From: Azolla caroliniana
Lineage: Eukaryota; Polypodiophyta
Assembly: GCA_043228905.1 (NCBI GenBank)
Contig: JBHGNT010000009.1
Coordinates: forward strand, 21,576,001-21,640,000
Length of the DNA: 64,000 nucleotides
Direction of reading: 5' to 3'
Shown here: positions 27,001 to 39,950 of the stretch, in pieces
Numbering within the stretch: position 1 is the first letter of the stretch
Layout of the letters: each line of letters opens with the position of its first letter
Translations under genes and position numbers: made by a program
Notes under the pieces: generated by a model
Told to the model about the DNA's origin: nothing
The model's input: the letters and a program-made list of their open reading frames with translations, nothing else
Database searches by the model: none

Positions 27001-29180
27001 TTCCTTGGAGGATTGAGATCCTACTCACTCCCTCCCTCACTTCTTTTTGGGTTTTTTTAAATTTCTCTAGCCTTCTTCTTTTCTGGGTTTGTTTTAGGCC
27101 AGCGACTCGCTCACTCGGGACAACGATTCCCTTCGAAACGTTGCTATCCTTGCAAGCGAAAAAAAATTTAGATTCGGTTCTTTTCACATCGTCACTCTCA
27201 AACCCCTCTCCCCACAACTCTTTTCCCATCTCCTTTTCTCGGTGTCCATATTGGATTCCAAATTTGCAGTTTCCCATAAACTATGTATATGTATACACTA
27301 TATCATGATTAATGGATATCGATCGACGACGACAAAAGTTTATGATCGCTCGACCACAAAGAATATGACTACACAAATGCCAGATCGCATCGTTTTACAC
27401 CCTTTTTTCCTATCTCTGGGACACACAAGAATGTGGTTTGTTTAACATGTCGTCCATCTATATATACACATGTCAAAAAAGACACGCCACCCATGCCTAC
27501 AAAATTGATGTTATTTCATTTCGAACTCCGACGCATTGTGTGTTGTAGTTGTCGTACTAACCGAACATTTCAGTGCCCATCATGAGGTAAAAGCAATGGT
27601 GGAAATCAAAATGGTGCTCTTGTTATTAGAATTTATGTGTCTTCTAGCTTTGTGATCGGTCACATTGCAGCACATCCTCTTGTGATGTTTGGTCACAACT
27701 TGCATGCACCATTGTGTTTTTCTTTCTTTCTTCATGCTTTTGTGTAGTGTGGGAATGCTCCTTAATAAAGCTACGTTGTTTCCCCTTCTTGTTATCCAAC
27801 GTTAACATGTACATTCTTAAAAGCCTTTGCAACGATACAATGCATCTAGGAAACAAAAAATAGATCTTGAATGACCATTGGATACTACATGGCTATTTGC
27901 CTTTCCTGCATTGAAATACGCGATGCTCAAATTTCACATAAAAACAATGATAATAGTAAAAATAATAATATTGTGAAGCACGATGGGTTTTATTTGAATG
28001 ATTTTGAATATTGAAGCCCATGGTTCACTGACAGGTGTCCAGTCATTTAACAACACATAATGTGAGTGTTTTTTGCTTTTCCAAAAAGGAGCCTTTCGAA
28101 TTACCTCGAGTGCTCAAGTTGATATTGCTAACAGTATTGTGTCGCGATGGTAAAAATTTCAAGTTTGTCCTTATGAGTTCATTAAGCATTGTTAAAGCTT
28201 GTAAGCCCACAATCCAACTTTTAGTGGGTTCGTCCTTGATACTTGTGCGTAAAAGCTCATATGGGCACACACTAAAGCACACACACAGAAACAACTGGAA
28301 AAGCAAATGCAACTCTGGCCCATGTGTGATCAATGATGCCAAGGGGGCAAAGGGGGGGGAAAGTGGAATCAACTTTTTTTTTGTCACAACTTACAACACA
28401 TAAGAGAATGATGGTTAAGAATTTGGTTGCAAAAATGAAAAAAAAAACAAACAAACAAACATTATTAAATATAAACATCTCCAAACCACCACATGTTAGT
28501 GAAACACTATTCATGATGTGAGAACAAGGTGATTATTATTATTAGCCTTGATTGATATTAGACACATACACAAATATATGTATATATTCTCTATAGCAAC
28601 TTATATGAAGGAATTATTTAAGCATGATGAACCATTGACTCTTCAAGAATCGTAGATTATCAAAAGAAAAGGAATGGGGGGTGGGGGGAACAAACCATGC
28701 TTGTGTACACCGGCTATTATGCCAACCCAAACCGCCCAAGGTCCTACCATCCCCCTGCCTTCTATGTCAGTGATTGTCCCTTTCTTTGTCTTGGAGTTTC
28801 CCCTTTTTGCTTATGTCTCACTCTTCCTTAGGCTTCAATTTCTTATACTAGGTGTGCATAACATAATTCTAATCATTTTCTCCCTACCACCTTCCTTAAG
28901 GATTGAAATTAGATTTTTTGTGTCCAATTTGCAAAAGCGTTCCAAAAATAGTTCTGGGCTTTCTCTCAACCTATCTTGGTTGGGTTTGAGATTTGAAATC
29001 TCAGAGGGGCGGTGTCACAAACCTTGGTCCACAGTGTTCTCTCATCGCATACCATCTATTATTTTGAGGCCTCATGAAGAAAGGAAGGTGTAGTGTATTA
29101 TTATTATGTGCAAATAGGCATTTCCAAAACCCTTGGCCCTATCCAAATTAATTTGTGAGATGTACCATAGGTAGCTCAAG
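27001..29180. other. Intergenic, no recognised gene
   Basis: AT-rich sequence with short unconvincing open frames. A G-rich run is at about 28674-28688. Nothing with domain similarity was recognised. Confidence 0.45.
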
Positions 29181-29188
29181 TTTTCAAT

Positions 29189-29604
29189 CATAGTTGTTAA
29201 AAAACGCGCATTCTACGTTTAGAGTACGTTTTAGAATACTCTGAAGTATTCTACACATATTCTACGTTTTAGAACTACCGTTTTTTAAAATTTGACGTAT
29301 TCTACGTATTCTAAAATTTTGATGTATTCTTCGTATTTAACAAGTATTTATCATTTCAAAAAATATTTTCTTTTTTTTGAAAAAAAAACTTTAAAATTTA
29401 AGAAGTATTTAACGTATTTTACAAGTATTCTAAGTATTCTACATGTATTCTAAGTATTCTACACATATTCTAAGTATTCTACATGTACTCTAAGTATTTA
29501 ACGTATGTAATGTACTTTATCTATAAAATACGTATTCTAAGTATTAAAAAAAAATGTTAAAATACTTAGAATACGTATTTTATGCTAAGTATTTTACAAC
29601 AATG
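29189..29604. mobile_element. 416-bp hAT-type MITE built of GTATTCTA words
   Basis: The element begins CATAGTTGTTAAAA and ends with the reverse complement of CATTGTTGTAAAA. It is flanked by a perfect 8-bp duplication TTTTCAAT (29181-29188 and 29605-29612). The interior is a degenerate array of TATTCTAAGTATTCTAC-like oligomers on one side with complementary words at the other end, so it can fold back. No coding capacity. The TSD length points to the hAT superfamily. Confidence 0.8.
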
Positions 29605-29612
29605 TTTTCAAT

Positions 29613-32189
29613 TCATCTACTGTGCTATGTATATGATCGAGAGCTCTCATGAACCATGCATGAAGTTGTTTGTGATAAATGCAAAGGAAACAAAACTTTT
29701 GGATTTTATTTATAGACATGTACTATTAACATTGCCAATCAACTCAATTATAGACAATGCGGATATGGACAAACTCGCATGTATGAAAAAACATTGTGGA
29801 AGGGTTACTGAATTTGATTTACTTCTTTAATTCAACCCCCATGATAGAATACGTTAATGAGGCAAGGGAGGCCATTTGGAAGGTTCTTATTATTGATGGA
29901 GCTAGGATCTTGTCATGGAACAAACAATCTATGGCAATTCCCTTATGTAGGATGAGAGTCTATGGAATGCCAACATGATGTGATGAATGTGACAAACCAA
30001 CATGTCAGCTCATAGTACATCCGCATGTGAACATTTAATGTCATCTTGACATAGCATCAAACAAAATGATTGTCATTTGTTAGCCCTGTTAATTTGTTGG
30101 TGATTGGCAATGTAGAATTGAGTGGACCAATTTTCATTATGGATGACTCATGAGTATGACTATCATTAGCATTACATGTAACAACCTTATTTATGAATAT
30201 CAATTAAACTAAAAAAACAAGTGTAGTTAACTAAACATAGCTTTCTATTCACCCCAATCTTGTTTTTATAGATACATAGGATTCTAGGAACATAATTTAA
30301 TATGGATTGAAGAACATGTGTGACTCTAATCTATTGAGGATAAACATGGTTGCCCTTCAATTGATCTACTAATGCGAGGTGGGGTATGCTCTTCAAACAT
30401 CTTAAAGTTATTTTATGTTGGCCCACATCCCACTTTGCGGAAATTTGTTTTTCACCACTTCAACTTGGATCATGTGCACATGTGACACCCATTGCTTTGT
30501 AATTATATAAAATAGCGTATCAGAAATATATATAATATTGATTCCCATTTTTTATGGGTGCACATACACACGTATGCAACAAAACCCTCATATACATGTC
30601 TATACTATATAAGTGTTGAGGGGTTCATTTTGTAGATAGCGAATTCCCATGAATATGCATGAAGTTTTGTTATACAATGGTTGTGACACATGCATTGTTT
30701 GATAAAAAGTTAAGGAAAACTAGCATTAAGTGCATGTTGAGGACACGGTCCAAAACACTGAGCAAATAGTTTAGTGTTCTAGTTGAACTCCAAAGAATAT
30801 GAAGAGTTCTAGTTTATACTTCATTTCTTAGTTCTTTATTGTTTTCGACTAAAATAATCCTCTTACTTTAATCAAGATTCATTCAATATAATTTGCTAAT
30901 GTATCAAGATTCACCACTGTATTTTTGGGAAAAAAAAATAAAAAATCACCACTGTAAGTCTTAATTTAAAACTAGTAATGCCTTGTTAAGACAATGTTCC
31001 ATTCTTTTCAATAATATCCCTTCTACATTTATTGTAGGTGATTCTTCTTCATCCATGGGATCATTTCTATTTACTATTCTCTCCTTCTTTAGAGCATACC
31101 CATGTCGACAAGTCTGAACATCTCAACCATCTTAATTGTTCTCTTGTTATTCTAACCTAGAAGGGTCAATTTTAATACACTGTCAATGATATATGTATGC
31201 TCTTATATGAAAATGATCGAACTGACATCATCGAACGTCATATAATCTATCCAACTCAAAGAAAAATGATGGGATGATATGAGTTGTGAGTTGTGAGTTG
31301 TGAGGAGAGAAAAATTAAAAACAAACAAATAAGTCATTGTCATTTTTATTATACCTATACATATAAAGACACCTCACATTAGATTCAAACTCACCCAACA
31401 AAAACGGGTTACGAATGTATCTGGCAAGACTTTACTCTAATTTGAAATACTTATATTGCTTTATAGGTTACGAAAACCGTTATTGGTGGGAATTACTACT
31501 TAGTTGTCTATTGGTTTGATTTTCAGTGCATAACCATTTCTGCATATTATTATTGCTGTGAGGAGTTCGAAAACTATATTTGTTCAGAAATGAATTATTT
31601 TCCATCTCTTGCAATATGTTGTAGTGTCATCCACATATGGTACACAATAAATTAGTGTCAATCTAACCCTCGATAACAAGGACTACACTACAAAGGTCCA
31701 CATGGATCACTAGTAATCAATATGGCTAGGAGGGATGATGTTGGTATTTGAAAGACATGCTAGTATTGATTGAACATCCATTACTATGTTGAGATAACCC
31801 TTCAACATATGTCTTTGTATTTCCACCGACGTAAAATTCTCTTCCATTCATAATGGGGCAAAAATAAATAGAGATTGCATTTCAAAGGAGTAAAATTTAA
31901 AACTATAGGGCTATCTTACAACTATAGTTCAACCAAATTGGCTATGCATATCATTCAAAATATATATTCATTTTCCAAAGATCAAGTTGTGACAGAATTA
32001 GTCAGTCCAATAACACTATGAACTATCTAGAAACAACATTTTAGGTGGGTCTTCTCCAATCAAACCATGCACTAGGCAACATTATTGCAAGAGAAAGGGA
32101 GTGAAGTAGTCGCCACGCTAAAGAGCCAATATGATGGCATCAAGGGCGGATCTGACGGAGTCGAAAGACAACAATTAGTCTTCATCCAA
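29613..32189. other. Intergenic, no recognised gene
   Basis: AT-rich with only short frames. There is a GAGTTGT triplication near 31280-31303. No domain was recognised. Confidence 0.45.
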
Positions 32190-32320
32190 CAATGGATGTC
32201 TTCTCCCTTTCTCGAGTTACTGGGCCTCCACATAAGATGGAACTATCGAGTCCCTTTTGTGGTTTGTATATAACATTCACAACTGTAAACTTTGATAACA
32301 AAAGAAAGGAGTTTGTTTTT
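32190..32320 (+). repeat. About 130-bp repeat also found at 52033-52170
   Basis: Shared landmarks are 'ctccctttct(c/t)gag', 'catccacat(a/g)agatggaactatcg(a/t)gtccc' and 'tttgtatataaca', then a 'ggaaggagtttgtttttg'-like stretch, in the same orientation and order. The two copies bracket the nested retroelement cluster. Confidence 0.6.
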
Positions 32321-32530
32321 GGAAAAAAATAAATATATATATAAATATATATGTATGTATGTATATGTATATACATTCATTTTACTATTTTTGAATATGC
32401 ATAACAGTTTGTACTATGTACTTTACATAAGAATATATAAGGGTAAAAAAATGGGAATATTATTGCACACATAATAATGAAAGGATCACATAGAGTTTAT
32501 AGGCTAAAAGTTTACCATTAAGCATTATAT

Positions 32531-33258
32531 CTTGAAATAAGATGCATGTAGTGGTGTAATTAAATTCTTGTTTCGTTTAGGGTTTACACTGTAAGATGAT
32601 AAACACATATTGGTGGTTGAATATCTATGAGGACATTTTTGTTGTACATATTGGTGTAAAGACACTCTACCTAACTAATTGGAAGTATCTTTAAAAAAAA
32701 ATGTTCTTGTTTTGTAACTTGAAGCATGGGGGTTCAAGTCTAAGGCGATCATTATAGATTTGTAACATTAAGGTTGCAGGTTCAAGTCTAAGATGATCGA
32801 TACTCTAATTGGTAGTTAACACTTTTCAATTTATAAAATGGCTTTACATATTCATTGCATTCATCTTAAGTTAAATGCTTTAGCTCTAAACTAATACTTT
32901 TCTCCTAAAAACATGGCTTTACACGACATTCATTGCTTTTCATTTTGAGACATTATCTCTTGAAATAAGATGCATGTAGCGGTGTAATTAAGTTCTTATT
33001 TTATAACTTGAAGCATGCAATTGTTATATATTTATAACTTTAAGGTTGTAGGTTCAAGACTAAGGTAATTGATACTCTAATTGGTAGCTAACACTTTTCA
33101 CTTTATAAAATGGCTTTACATATTCATTGCATTCATCTTTAGATATATGCATTAACTCTAAACTAATACTTTTCTCCTAAAAACATGGCTTTACATCAAT
33201 TACTAGCATTTGTCCTTAAGAAAATGGCTTTACACGAAGTTCACTACTCTTCATTTTG
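32531..33258. repeat. Tandem duplication (about 290-bp unit), first copy interrupted
   Basis: The block from 'cttgaaataagatgcatgtag' through 'gatactctaattggtag' to 'cctaaaaacatggctttac' occurs at 32531-32926 and again from 32959. The first copy is longer because it carries the insertion at 32574-32703. No coding capacity. Confidence 0.8.
32574..32703 (+). mobile_element. 130-bp retroposon-like insertion with A-tail
   Basis: Flanked by 9-bp direct repeats TTCTTGTTT (32565-32573 and 32704-32712) and ending in a run of nine A residues followed by TG. The second tandem copy (around 32990) lacks it and keeps a single 'ttcttatttt'-type target, an internal empty site. The A-tail and duplication suggest a SINE or processed transcript. 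Pol III boxes are not clear. Confidence 0.6.
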
Positions 33259-33353
33259 TGACACTTAGATCATCGTATAATTATTGACCAACATTTTCTC
33301 CGAAATAATGGCTTTGAGGATAACCTTGCCTGATGGATCTAGTTAGAGAGATT

Positions 33354-33740
33354 CTAGCTCCTTTCCTCCTTGCACAACACCTTACTTGAGCCATTCCTAT
33401 ATAAGGGTTGAGCAACACACCTCCATTCCCACGGTAGCTCAATCACCTTCATCACTTCTTCAAGGAAATACCATTGCACTCGATCATAGGCTTTCTCGAA
33501 GTCAAGCATAAGACAAGCTAAGTTTTGCTTGGTCTCCCTCGCCGTCGCAACAGCCTCCCAAAACAATATCACGTTATCCATTGGTTTGAATGATATCTCC
33601 TCGAAAAGACTTGACTCTCTGCACTATTATGTTAGCAAATTTTTTATAAATAAGATTTAAAATGGTGATGGGCCTCCACTGTCTAATCTCGTGCGACACC
33701 TTCTCCAATTTAGGAAATGGTCAGGCCCCCTTTCTATTCC
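33354..33740 (-). mobile_element. Inverted 5' segment of an L1-type LINE (reverse transcriptase fingers)
   Basis: The minus strand encodes LINE reverse-transcriptase text in order: EIRQWRPITILNLIYKKFA, a degenerate GDIIQTN block, then DNVILFWEAVATARETKQ and LMLDFEKAYDRVQW, ending near YRNGSSKV. Frameshifts and stops separate the blocks near 33580-33640. The following RT part (FVDDT) is found on the opposite strand at 33793 onward. Together with the next entry this looks like one LINE copy with an inverted 5' segment. Confidence 0.8.
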
Positions 33741-33784
33741 TCTTTATTACTGAAGCAATGTATGCCTTTTTGAATAGTTAGGCG

Positions 33785-35114
33785 GCAAATTTACATGGTC
33801 TTTCAATCCCTAACACAAGGAAGTCCTTGCTTGACTCGGAGTTCGTGGACGATACGATGCTATACCTCCAAGGTAATAAAGCGAATCTGAGGAGGGCTCA
33901 GATTGCTATCGATCTCTTTTGCAAAGCATTGGGAGCCGCCATCAATTGGAATAAGTCCAAAGGTTTCTGGATTAGCCCGGAGGCAGAGCCGATATGGAAA
34001 CCAAATGTTGAATTCAGATGGATTGCAAAAGGGGAAGACACTAGATATCTGGGAATGTGGATTGGTGTAGATATCGACAAAAGAGTACAGTTGCAACAAA
34101 TTCAAAGTAAAAATTGTGACAAAATCCGCATCTGGTCAAGGATGAATTTATAATTAGCTAGCGGGATCATAGTAGCTAACCATGTGCTCTTGTCTACGAT
34201 GTGGCATGTGGTCTTAGTGTGGATGTTTGACAGACATGCTATTCGTATTGTTAAAGCGTGTATTAGGGGCTTTCTATAGGCTGGGAATAGGAAAGACAAC
34301 GTGGAAACTAAAGTATCATGGTCTACGTTGATTCTTCCCAAAAGTAAGGGGGGTTTAGGATTGATTGACCCTAGAGTACTACAGAGTCAATCATTGCTAT
34401 GTAAGGTATTGGTAAGGAGCTTGCTGCCTGGAAATGAGTTATGGGAAATTTTGTTTTTTAATAGGAGTATCCTTTGGAGTCCACGATGTGGTGGGCATTG
34501 GAAACCACATAAATCATGGCTAGTTTGTATGGACTGAAAGCTTAGGAAATCGAATTGGTTGGCTGATCGCACATGTATGTCAGTGATGAAGGCGTGGGGT
34601 ATGCTCCGTGGGCATCTTAGCCGTATAGGTCCAAGTACTAATGCTGAATGGATGCACCAACCCCTATTGTGGAACGAGACCTTAAAGTTGACCGAGGGAA
34701 AGATGCTTGGCCAGAGCAAGGGTATGCCGTGGGCTATATTGCATGGTGTTGGGATTCATTCAATGGAAAATTGGATGCAGTTGTCCCCCAGTAATCGGGA
34801 TAAATTATATGAAGACGCGGAAAAGTTTAGAAATGGTAGGAAGATGCTTGACCTAGTCGATAAAGTTGTTTACTTTGTTCCTATTAGTAATGGGGAAGAG
34901 GGTGAATGGTTCAGACAATGTGATGATGCCGGAAAAGTTATCACTGCCATGGGTCTGGGAAAGAATGGGAAGATAATCCAGTTGGGATCAGTAGTTGTAG
35001 GTGCTCGTTGGTCCCCGATTAGAATTGTGGCACGAGACGGTAAGAAATGGAAGGTGAATCTAGCAGTTGATGAGGTTGAGGATGATTGGATCTTGTATGT
35101 AGTTGAAGGCAAGC
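33785..35114 (+). mobile_element. LINE 3' segment, interrupted by a gypsy LTR
   Basis: The plus strand encodes the continuing RT palm and connection: SIPNTRKSLLDSEFVDDTML, INWNKSKGFW, RYLGMWIGVDI, then VSWSTLILPKSKGGLGLIDP and a long LINE-specific tail to WILYVVEGKL. Stops occur at 34151-34153 and between 34537 and 34559. The frame is cut at 35115, where a gypsy LTR begins, so the zf-RVT end is missing. About 60-80 residues of RT (including the usual QGCPLSP block) are lost at the inversion joint near 33740-33790. Confidence 0.85.
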
Positions 35115-35501
35115 TGTCGTGACTCATGAGAGAGGGAGAGAGATAAGACAGGAAATGGAGAGGATATTATATTATGAGAAAATAAGGTTACAAAGAGTAG
35201 GCCAAGGGCTAAAGACTGGTATTGAACCGAATGAGTTGTGATGAATGTATAAACACCTATTTATAGATCCTTATGGAGTATTCTAGAATGTTCTAGAATA
35301 TTTTAGATATTTATGATAATAGTTATAATCATGAAATATTCAAGAATGTTCTAGAATATTCCAAATATCTTGTAATAACTAAAAATATAATTATTATAAT
35401 TACACATCATATATGTTATTACGATGGTTAAAGGTTCAACACATAGGCCAAGAAGTTGTGGGTTCGACTCTTGATAAGCCAAAATGTATGTCTTCATGAC
35501 A
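35115..35501 (-). repeat. 3' LTR of the truncated gypsy element
   Basis: Begins TGTCGTGACTC and ends ATGACA in plus orientation; on the element's strand it starts TGTCAT and ends CGACA. It is homologous to the LTRs at 46317 and 51567, including the TATTTATA box and TTGAACCGAATGAG. A polypurine tract (plus TTATCCCCCC) abuts it at 35502. The possible target duplication CAAGC (35110-35114) has no partner because the other end is lost. Confidence 0.85.
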
Positions 35502-37077
35502 TTATCCCCCCTCTTTGACGACAAGTTCCACGAGTCGAAAGACAAGAGTTCCGACTTGGTTTATGGGGATATTTGTGTTGTGAAATGTAGCAACCATGTC
35601 GGAAGCATTAGCAAGATGCTCGGTAGGCTCCCATGTTCGATCATTAGGTGTATAAGCTAACCAATCAACCAAATAAAATAGTTTGTTGCGAATGATCTTG
35701 GAGTCCAGAATGCCATCAACCTCATATTTAGAGTCATTGGAAACATCGATTGGAGGTGGGGTTAGTGTAAGACGACCCAAAATAGAGCTTGGTGTGTAGG
35801 GCTCCAAAAGTGAAACATGGAAGACCGGGTGAAGACGCATATAAAGAGGAAGATCAAGGTGAAATGTCACATAATTGATATTACAATTACCAGAGACACA
35901 TATGGGCCGAAACGTTGATAATCCAATTTGTAGCAAGGTCAGGTGGCTTTAATGCTACCTTGTAAGAGCCATACTTGATCGCCTACTTGAAACGTAGTCG
36001 ATGAATTACGCCGATGACGATCAACAATCTTCGTGTAAGTGGTTTGAGCATCTGAACATAAATGGTGTAAAAGTATATCTTGAACTTCTTGGAGTCGGGT
36101 GAGCCGATCTTTAGTAGTCGGGTTTTTCGGAAGTTCACGATGTTCAAGCATTGTCCAACGAGGATGGTACCTAATGTTCGCAAAAAATGGGGAATATCCA
36201 ATAGAAGAATGTTCAGAGTTTCTGTAAGTAAATTCCGCCAAATGTAATCGATCAACCCAATCATCTTGTTGATAGTTGACAAAACAACGAAGATATTGTT
36301 CGACTACTTGGTTGGTGTGCTCACTCTGCCCATTAGTCTCTGGATGGTAGTTGGAAGAGAGTTTATTAGAAGTGTGTAAGAGTTTAAACATGTGCCACCA
36401 AAATTTTGAGATGAATTGGGAACCCCGATCACTAATAATATCATCTGGAAGACCGTGATGGTGAAACACCTCCCGCATGAGTAAATCGACTGTCTCTTGG
36501 CTAGTAATGGTCTTCATGCATAGAAGGAAATGTGCCATCTTCGTAAAACGATCTACTACCGTGAGAATAGAATCAAAACCCTGGAAGGTGGAAGATCCAT
36601 AATAAAGTTCAAGGAAATAGATTTCCATGGGCTATCAAGAATAGGCATTGGCTGTAATAAGCCATATGGATGATGTCAAGGCTTTTTTGATTGGCAACAT
36701 GTATCACAACTACGAACATAATCCGTAACAAAATGGTGAAGCTGTGGCCACCAATATCGGTGAGAAATCAACTCAAAAGTCTTGTAGATGCCGAAATGCC
36801 AGGCCATTGGTGTGTCATGGCATTGTTGCACGACTTCGAGTCGAGAAGGACCATTCAACACATATAAGAGAGTTTGTCGAAAAAGTAAACCATCATGCCA
36901 ACTGAATTGGGTGTAGTCTAGACGAGGATTTTGAGATTGGGATCTGGGAGCACGTAATGGGATAATATGGTTCAAAATCTCTTGGGCGAATGCATCGGTC
37001 GCAATATGCTCCCGAATGGAATCAAGAAGAATTGAATCTCCTAGTGTGTTGATAGTATTCATTTGTGAATGTGAACG
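35502..37077 (-). mobile_element. Truncated Ty3/gypsy chromovirus: integrase and chromodomain
   Basis: From high to low coordinates on the minus strand: the integrase zinc-binding domain (36676-37062; HFGIYKTFELISHRYW and CDTC), the core at 35939-36628 (VDRFTKM, ISDRGSQF, HPETNGQSEHTNQ giving the D, D and E residues), then a C-terminal part at 35505-35936 with FHVSLLEPY and a chromodomain (KYEVDGILDSKI, YLVDWLAYTPNDRTWEP). Frames are broken between core and C-terminus near 35937. Homology to the full element at 46317-52032 stops at about 37077, where a copia LTR begins. Everything upstream (RNase H, RT, protease, gag, 5' LTR) is absent. Confidence 0.85.
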
Positions 37078-37699
37078 TGCAGAAGCATTAGACAGAACTA
37101 GCTCAACCGGATAGCAACAGAGAATAAGATGAAGGTTTAATGGAGAAGCTTAATACACAGAGAGTATACGCGGGAGAGAAAGAGAGAGCAAAACATTTAA
37201 TGTATATTAAAAAATAACACTCTGTAAAGAACTTTGTACATACAACGTGCTAAACAACACTATTTATACAAGTCCTCAAAAGGACTGACAGAAGTACTAT
37301 GTACTTCAATGCACATACGAGCGATTGACATTAACTACGAGATAATGATTACCTAGTAGTCTAGGCCAATGTTGGGCAAAGTTTGTAGCCCCTACCGGAA
37401 ATTTTCCTGCTTCTCATGTTGGCCGGCCACGTTCCTACCAACAACAATGTCAACCGGAACATGTTGAATTTTTTTTTGCCCGCATAACCAAAAAAAAATC
37501 TAATGCAATACCAAATCAAATCAATTACAAAATTTTGGAACCCAAAAACTAAAGATATATATTTTCCAAAAAAAATTCTAACTTTATAAACATATTTCAC
37601 TTTTCAAACCTTTGTAAAGTAGCATTAACAACATATTAGATCAAATTAGATGTAATATATAGAAAGTTCCAAAACAAAATCGATCACATTTATAAATTT

Positions 37700-39950
37700 T
37701 TAATCTATATCTTCTATGAAGTCCTCGATCTCATCATCATGCTCATGAGAAGTTCTTGTATAAATATGACGATATGCCTTGCTTTCTCGCCACAACAAAA
37801 TGCTAGCATTGAAGTCATGTTCTTCTAGTTCAGGTCCTTCAATAGAGATTTGTATCAATGCATCAATCGCATTGTTTTTCAGCCTATTTCTAAACTTATT
37901 TTTTATTAGATTTAGGCGACTAAAGCCTCTCTCACACGCTGCTGTAGAAGAACATTGGATTAAACCTATCAATGCAATCTTTAGAAGTTTGGGTAGCTTT
38001 TCTTTCCACACATCATTACAATTTATCATACCCCAAACATCTAAGAAATCTCTTCCAAGCCATTCCGTGGTAGCTTGCCTTTTGAAAATTGCATATTCAT
38101 CATACAATTTATCATTATCAATTATGGGAGAAAACGCTCTCCCATCTACCATTTTTTGAATGCCATAAAAATTTCCAAGTGTTTTCAACTCATTAAGACC
38201 CATAGTTTTTCGTGCTAAAATGCTTGTAGATCCGACAGACATGTTCATTGGTGATAACATTTTCAATGCGCAAAGAGTTACCAGATCTTGAAGTCTCTTT
38301 TTTATTGTCTCTATTAATGCCTTAGAAAACAAAGTTTGGAATTGTATGGCTTCAATCAAGTCCTCACCATCAATACATCTATCCATGAGGATGCTTTTAT
38401 ACATATTACCTTTAATAGCATCTCTTAAAACTGAAAGCATTCCTTTTTCTCTACCATATTCTGGAATAATTGGATAACTATAGCTATCCTTCTCAAAACC
38501 ATTTAGATCCATCATAACATGATGGAGAAATTGTTCTTCGATCTCCCCAATGGCTATCATAGCCAAACCTCCAATGCATGTCACATCCACATATTCCTTT
38601 TGGAATTCCATACTTAACGTTGACATGCTCTTAAGTACATCTGCAAGAAAGTGAAGCATATACACTACTTTGAAGTTTCTTAAACTTACGAATACATTGT
38701 ATGCATCACTTTGCGATTGTAAAGTCTTCATCAAGGGTTCATACACATCACATACCCTCATGATAGCACCATGCCGACTAAGCCATCGTGTTTTCACAAT
38801 CCCAAGAATATGCAAATGTGTGTATTCTAGTGCATCTTGCATCTTAGTTAATTCACCTTGGCGCAATGAGCTCCTCGAGAAATGTGCAACCACCCGATTC
38901 ACAAGGGCATCTAATTGCTTACATGTTTCTTTGACTTCAATGTTCTTTGAAGCCTCTTGCACACACAAGTTTGTTCGATGTGCACAACAATGTAAGGAAG
39001 TCATAAATGGGTTATATGACTTCAATCTTGTAGCAACACCTGTAGACATACCTACCATAACAGATGCTCCATCACTTCCGAATCCCATCATTTTTCTAAC
39101 ATCTAAGTTCCACTTTTTTAATAATGCTAAAATGCTTTCTGTTATTGTGTTTGATGTACCATCCTCTACTTCAAGTAACCCCAAATAAGAGGTTCTTACT
39201 TGCCTTCCTTCCACAAATGTAGCATAAAGAATCAAGTTCTTGGTTACGCTTACATCAGTAGCTTCATCTACCATAAGCCCAAACCAATGACTTTTCCTCA
39301 ACCTATCATAGATCTCAGCTTTAAGAGCCTTGCTAATGTGCAAGATAAAGCTTGCACAAGCCTTATTATCGTTATACATTCGTGGAAGGCCTTCCACACC
39401 ACATTCTCTTAACAATCGTAAGAGGCTTTCCAATTTTCTAAATGCTAAATCCTCTTTAGCTATAAAATATGCACATTTAAACAATTTTTCAATTGCTACA
39501 TCCACACTTGCTTTTTTTTTTTGATGCACATTTTTCAAGACCATTCTTGTCACGTTCTTGTAACAAAATGGCATCTCGATGGGCCACACTTCTTGCATGT
39601 TCTTCTAATGCGAAAGTCTTAAAGTTTTTGGCACCTGTTTTGCCAAATGAAGACTTACTATGAGGATCACTCCTACAATAACTACACCATAAAAGACCAG
39701 TTTCTAAATCCTCTTGAAGCCACTTAAATTTAGTAAGCCAATCTTCTTGAAATTTTAGTTTGGCCTTACTAATTCTATTCATCTCATGAAGTAATTCTTC
39801 AGAGTGTTGATGGTCCTTTATAGGCTCTTCTAGAGACACATCTTCTTTAGATGGCAAGTTTTTCCTAAAGCCGGGCATTGTAAAGAGGCTAATTTGCTTT
39901 CCTTTGCCTTTCATATTCTTGTTTTGGGACATACTGTAAGTCTGTAACAA
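37700..39950 (-). CDS. hAT transposase (BED/TTF-type zinc finger, DUF4371-like core, hAT dimerisation tail), one frameshift
   Basis: The reading frame starts at the ATG at 39950 or the internal one at 39929. It passes a zinc-finger-like block (WCSYCRSDPHS ... EEHARSVAHRDAI, CxxC and HxxxxH) and breaks at an 11-A run near 39512-39522. The remaining 37700-39598 frame gives the RNase H-like core. MVDEATDVS carries the first acidic residue, GFGSDGASVMVG the second, and ACERGFSRLNLIKNKFRNRL the terminal Glu within the hAT C-terminal dimerisation region. Length would be close to 750 residues, normal for this hAT branch, which resembles the transposases from which human ZNF862/C17orf113-like proteins derive. 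The only defect seen is a one-base excess in the homopolymer, which could be a recent mutation or a sequencing error. It would bind the subterminal repeats and catalyse cut-and-paste transposition. Confidence 0.85.

Noticed and set aside
35115-37077. An endogenous pararetrovirus
   Set aside because: The integrase with DDE residues, chromodomain and LTR identify a Ty3/gypsy retrotransposon. No movement or coat protein domain was seen.
38670-39524. Plus-strand frames inside the hAT transposase
   Set aside because: They are antisense shadows of the minus-strand transposase, with no motif of their own.
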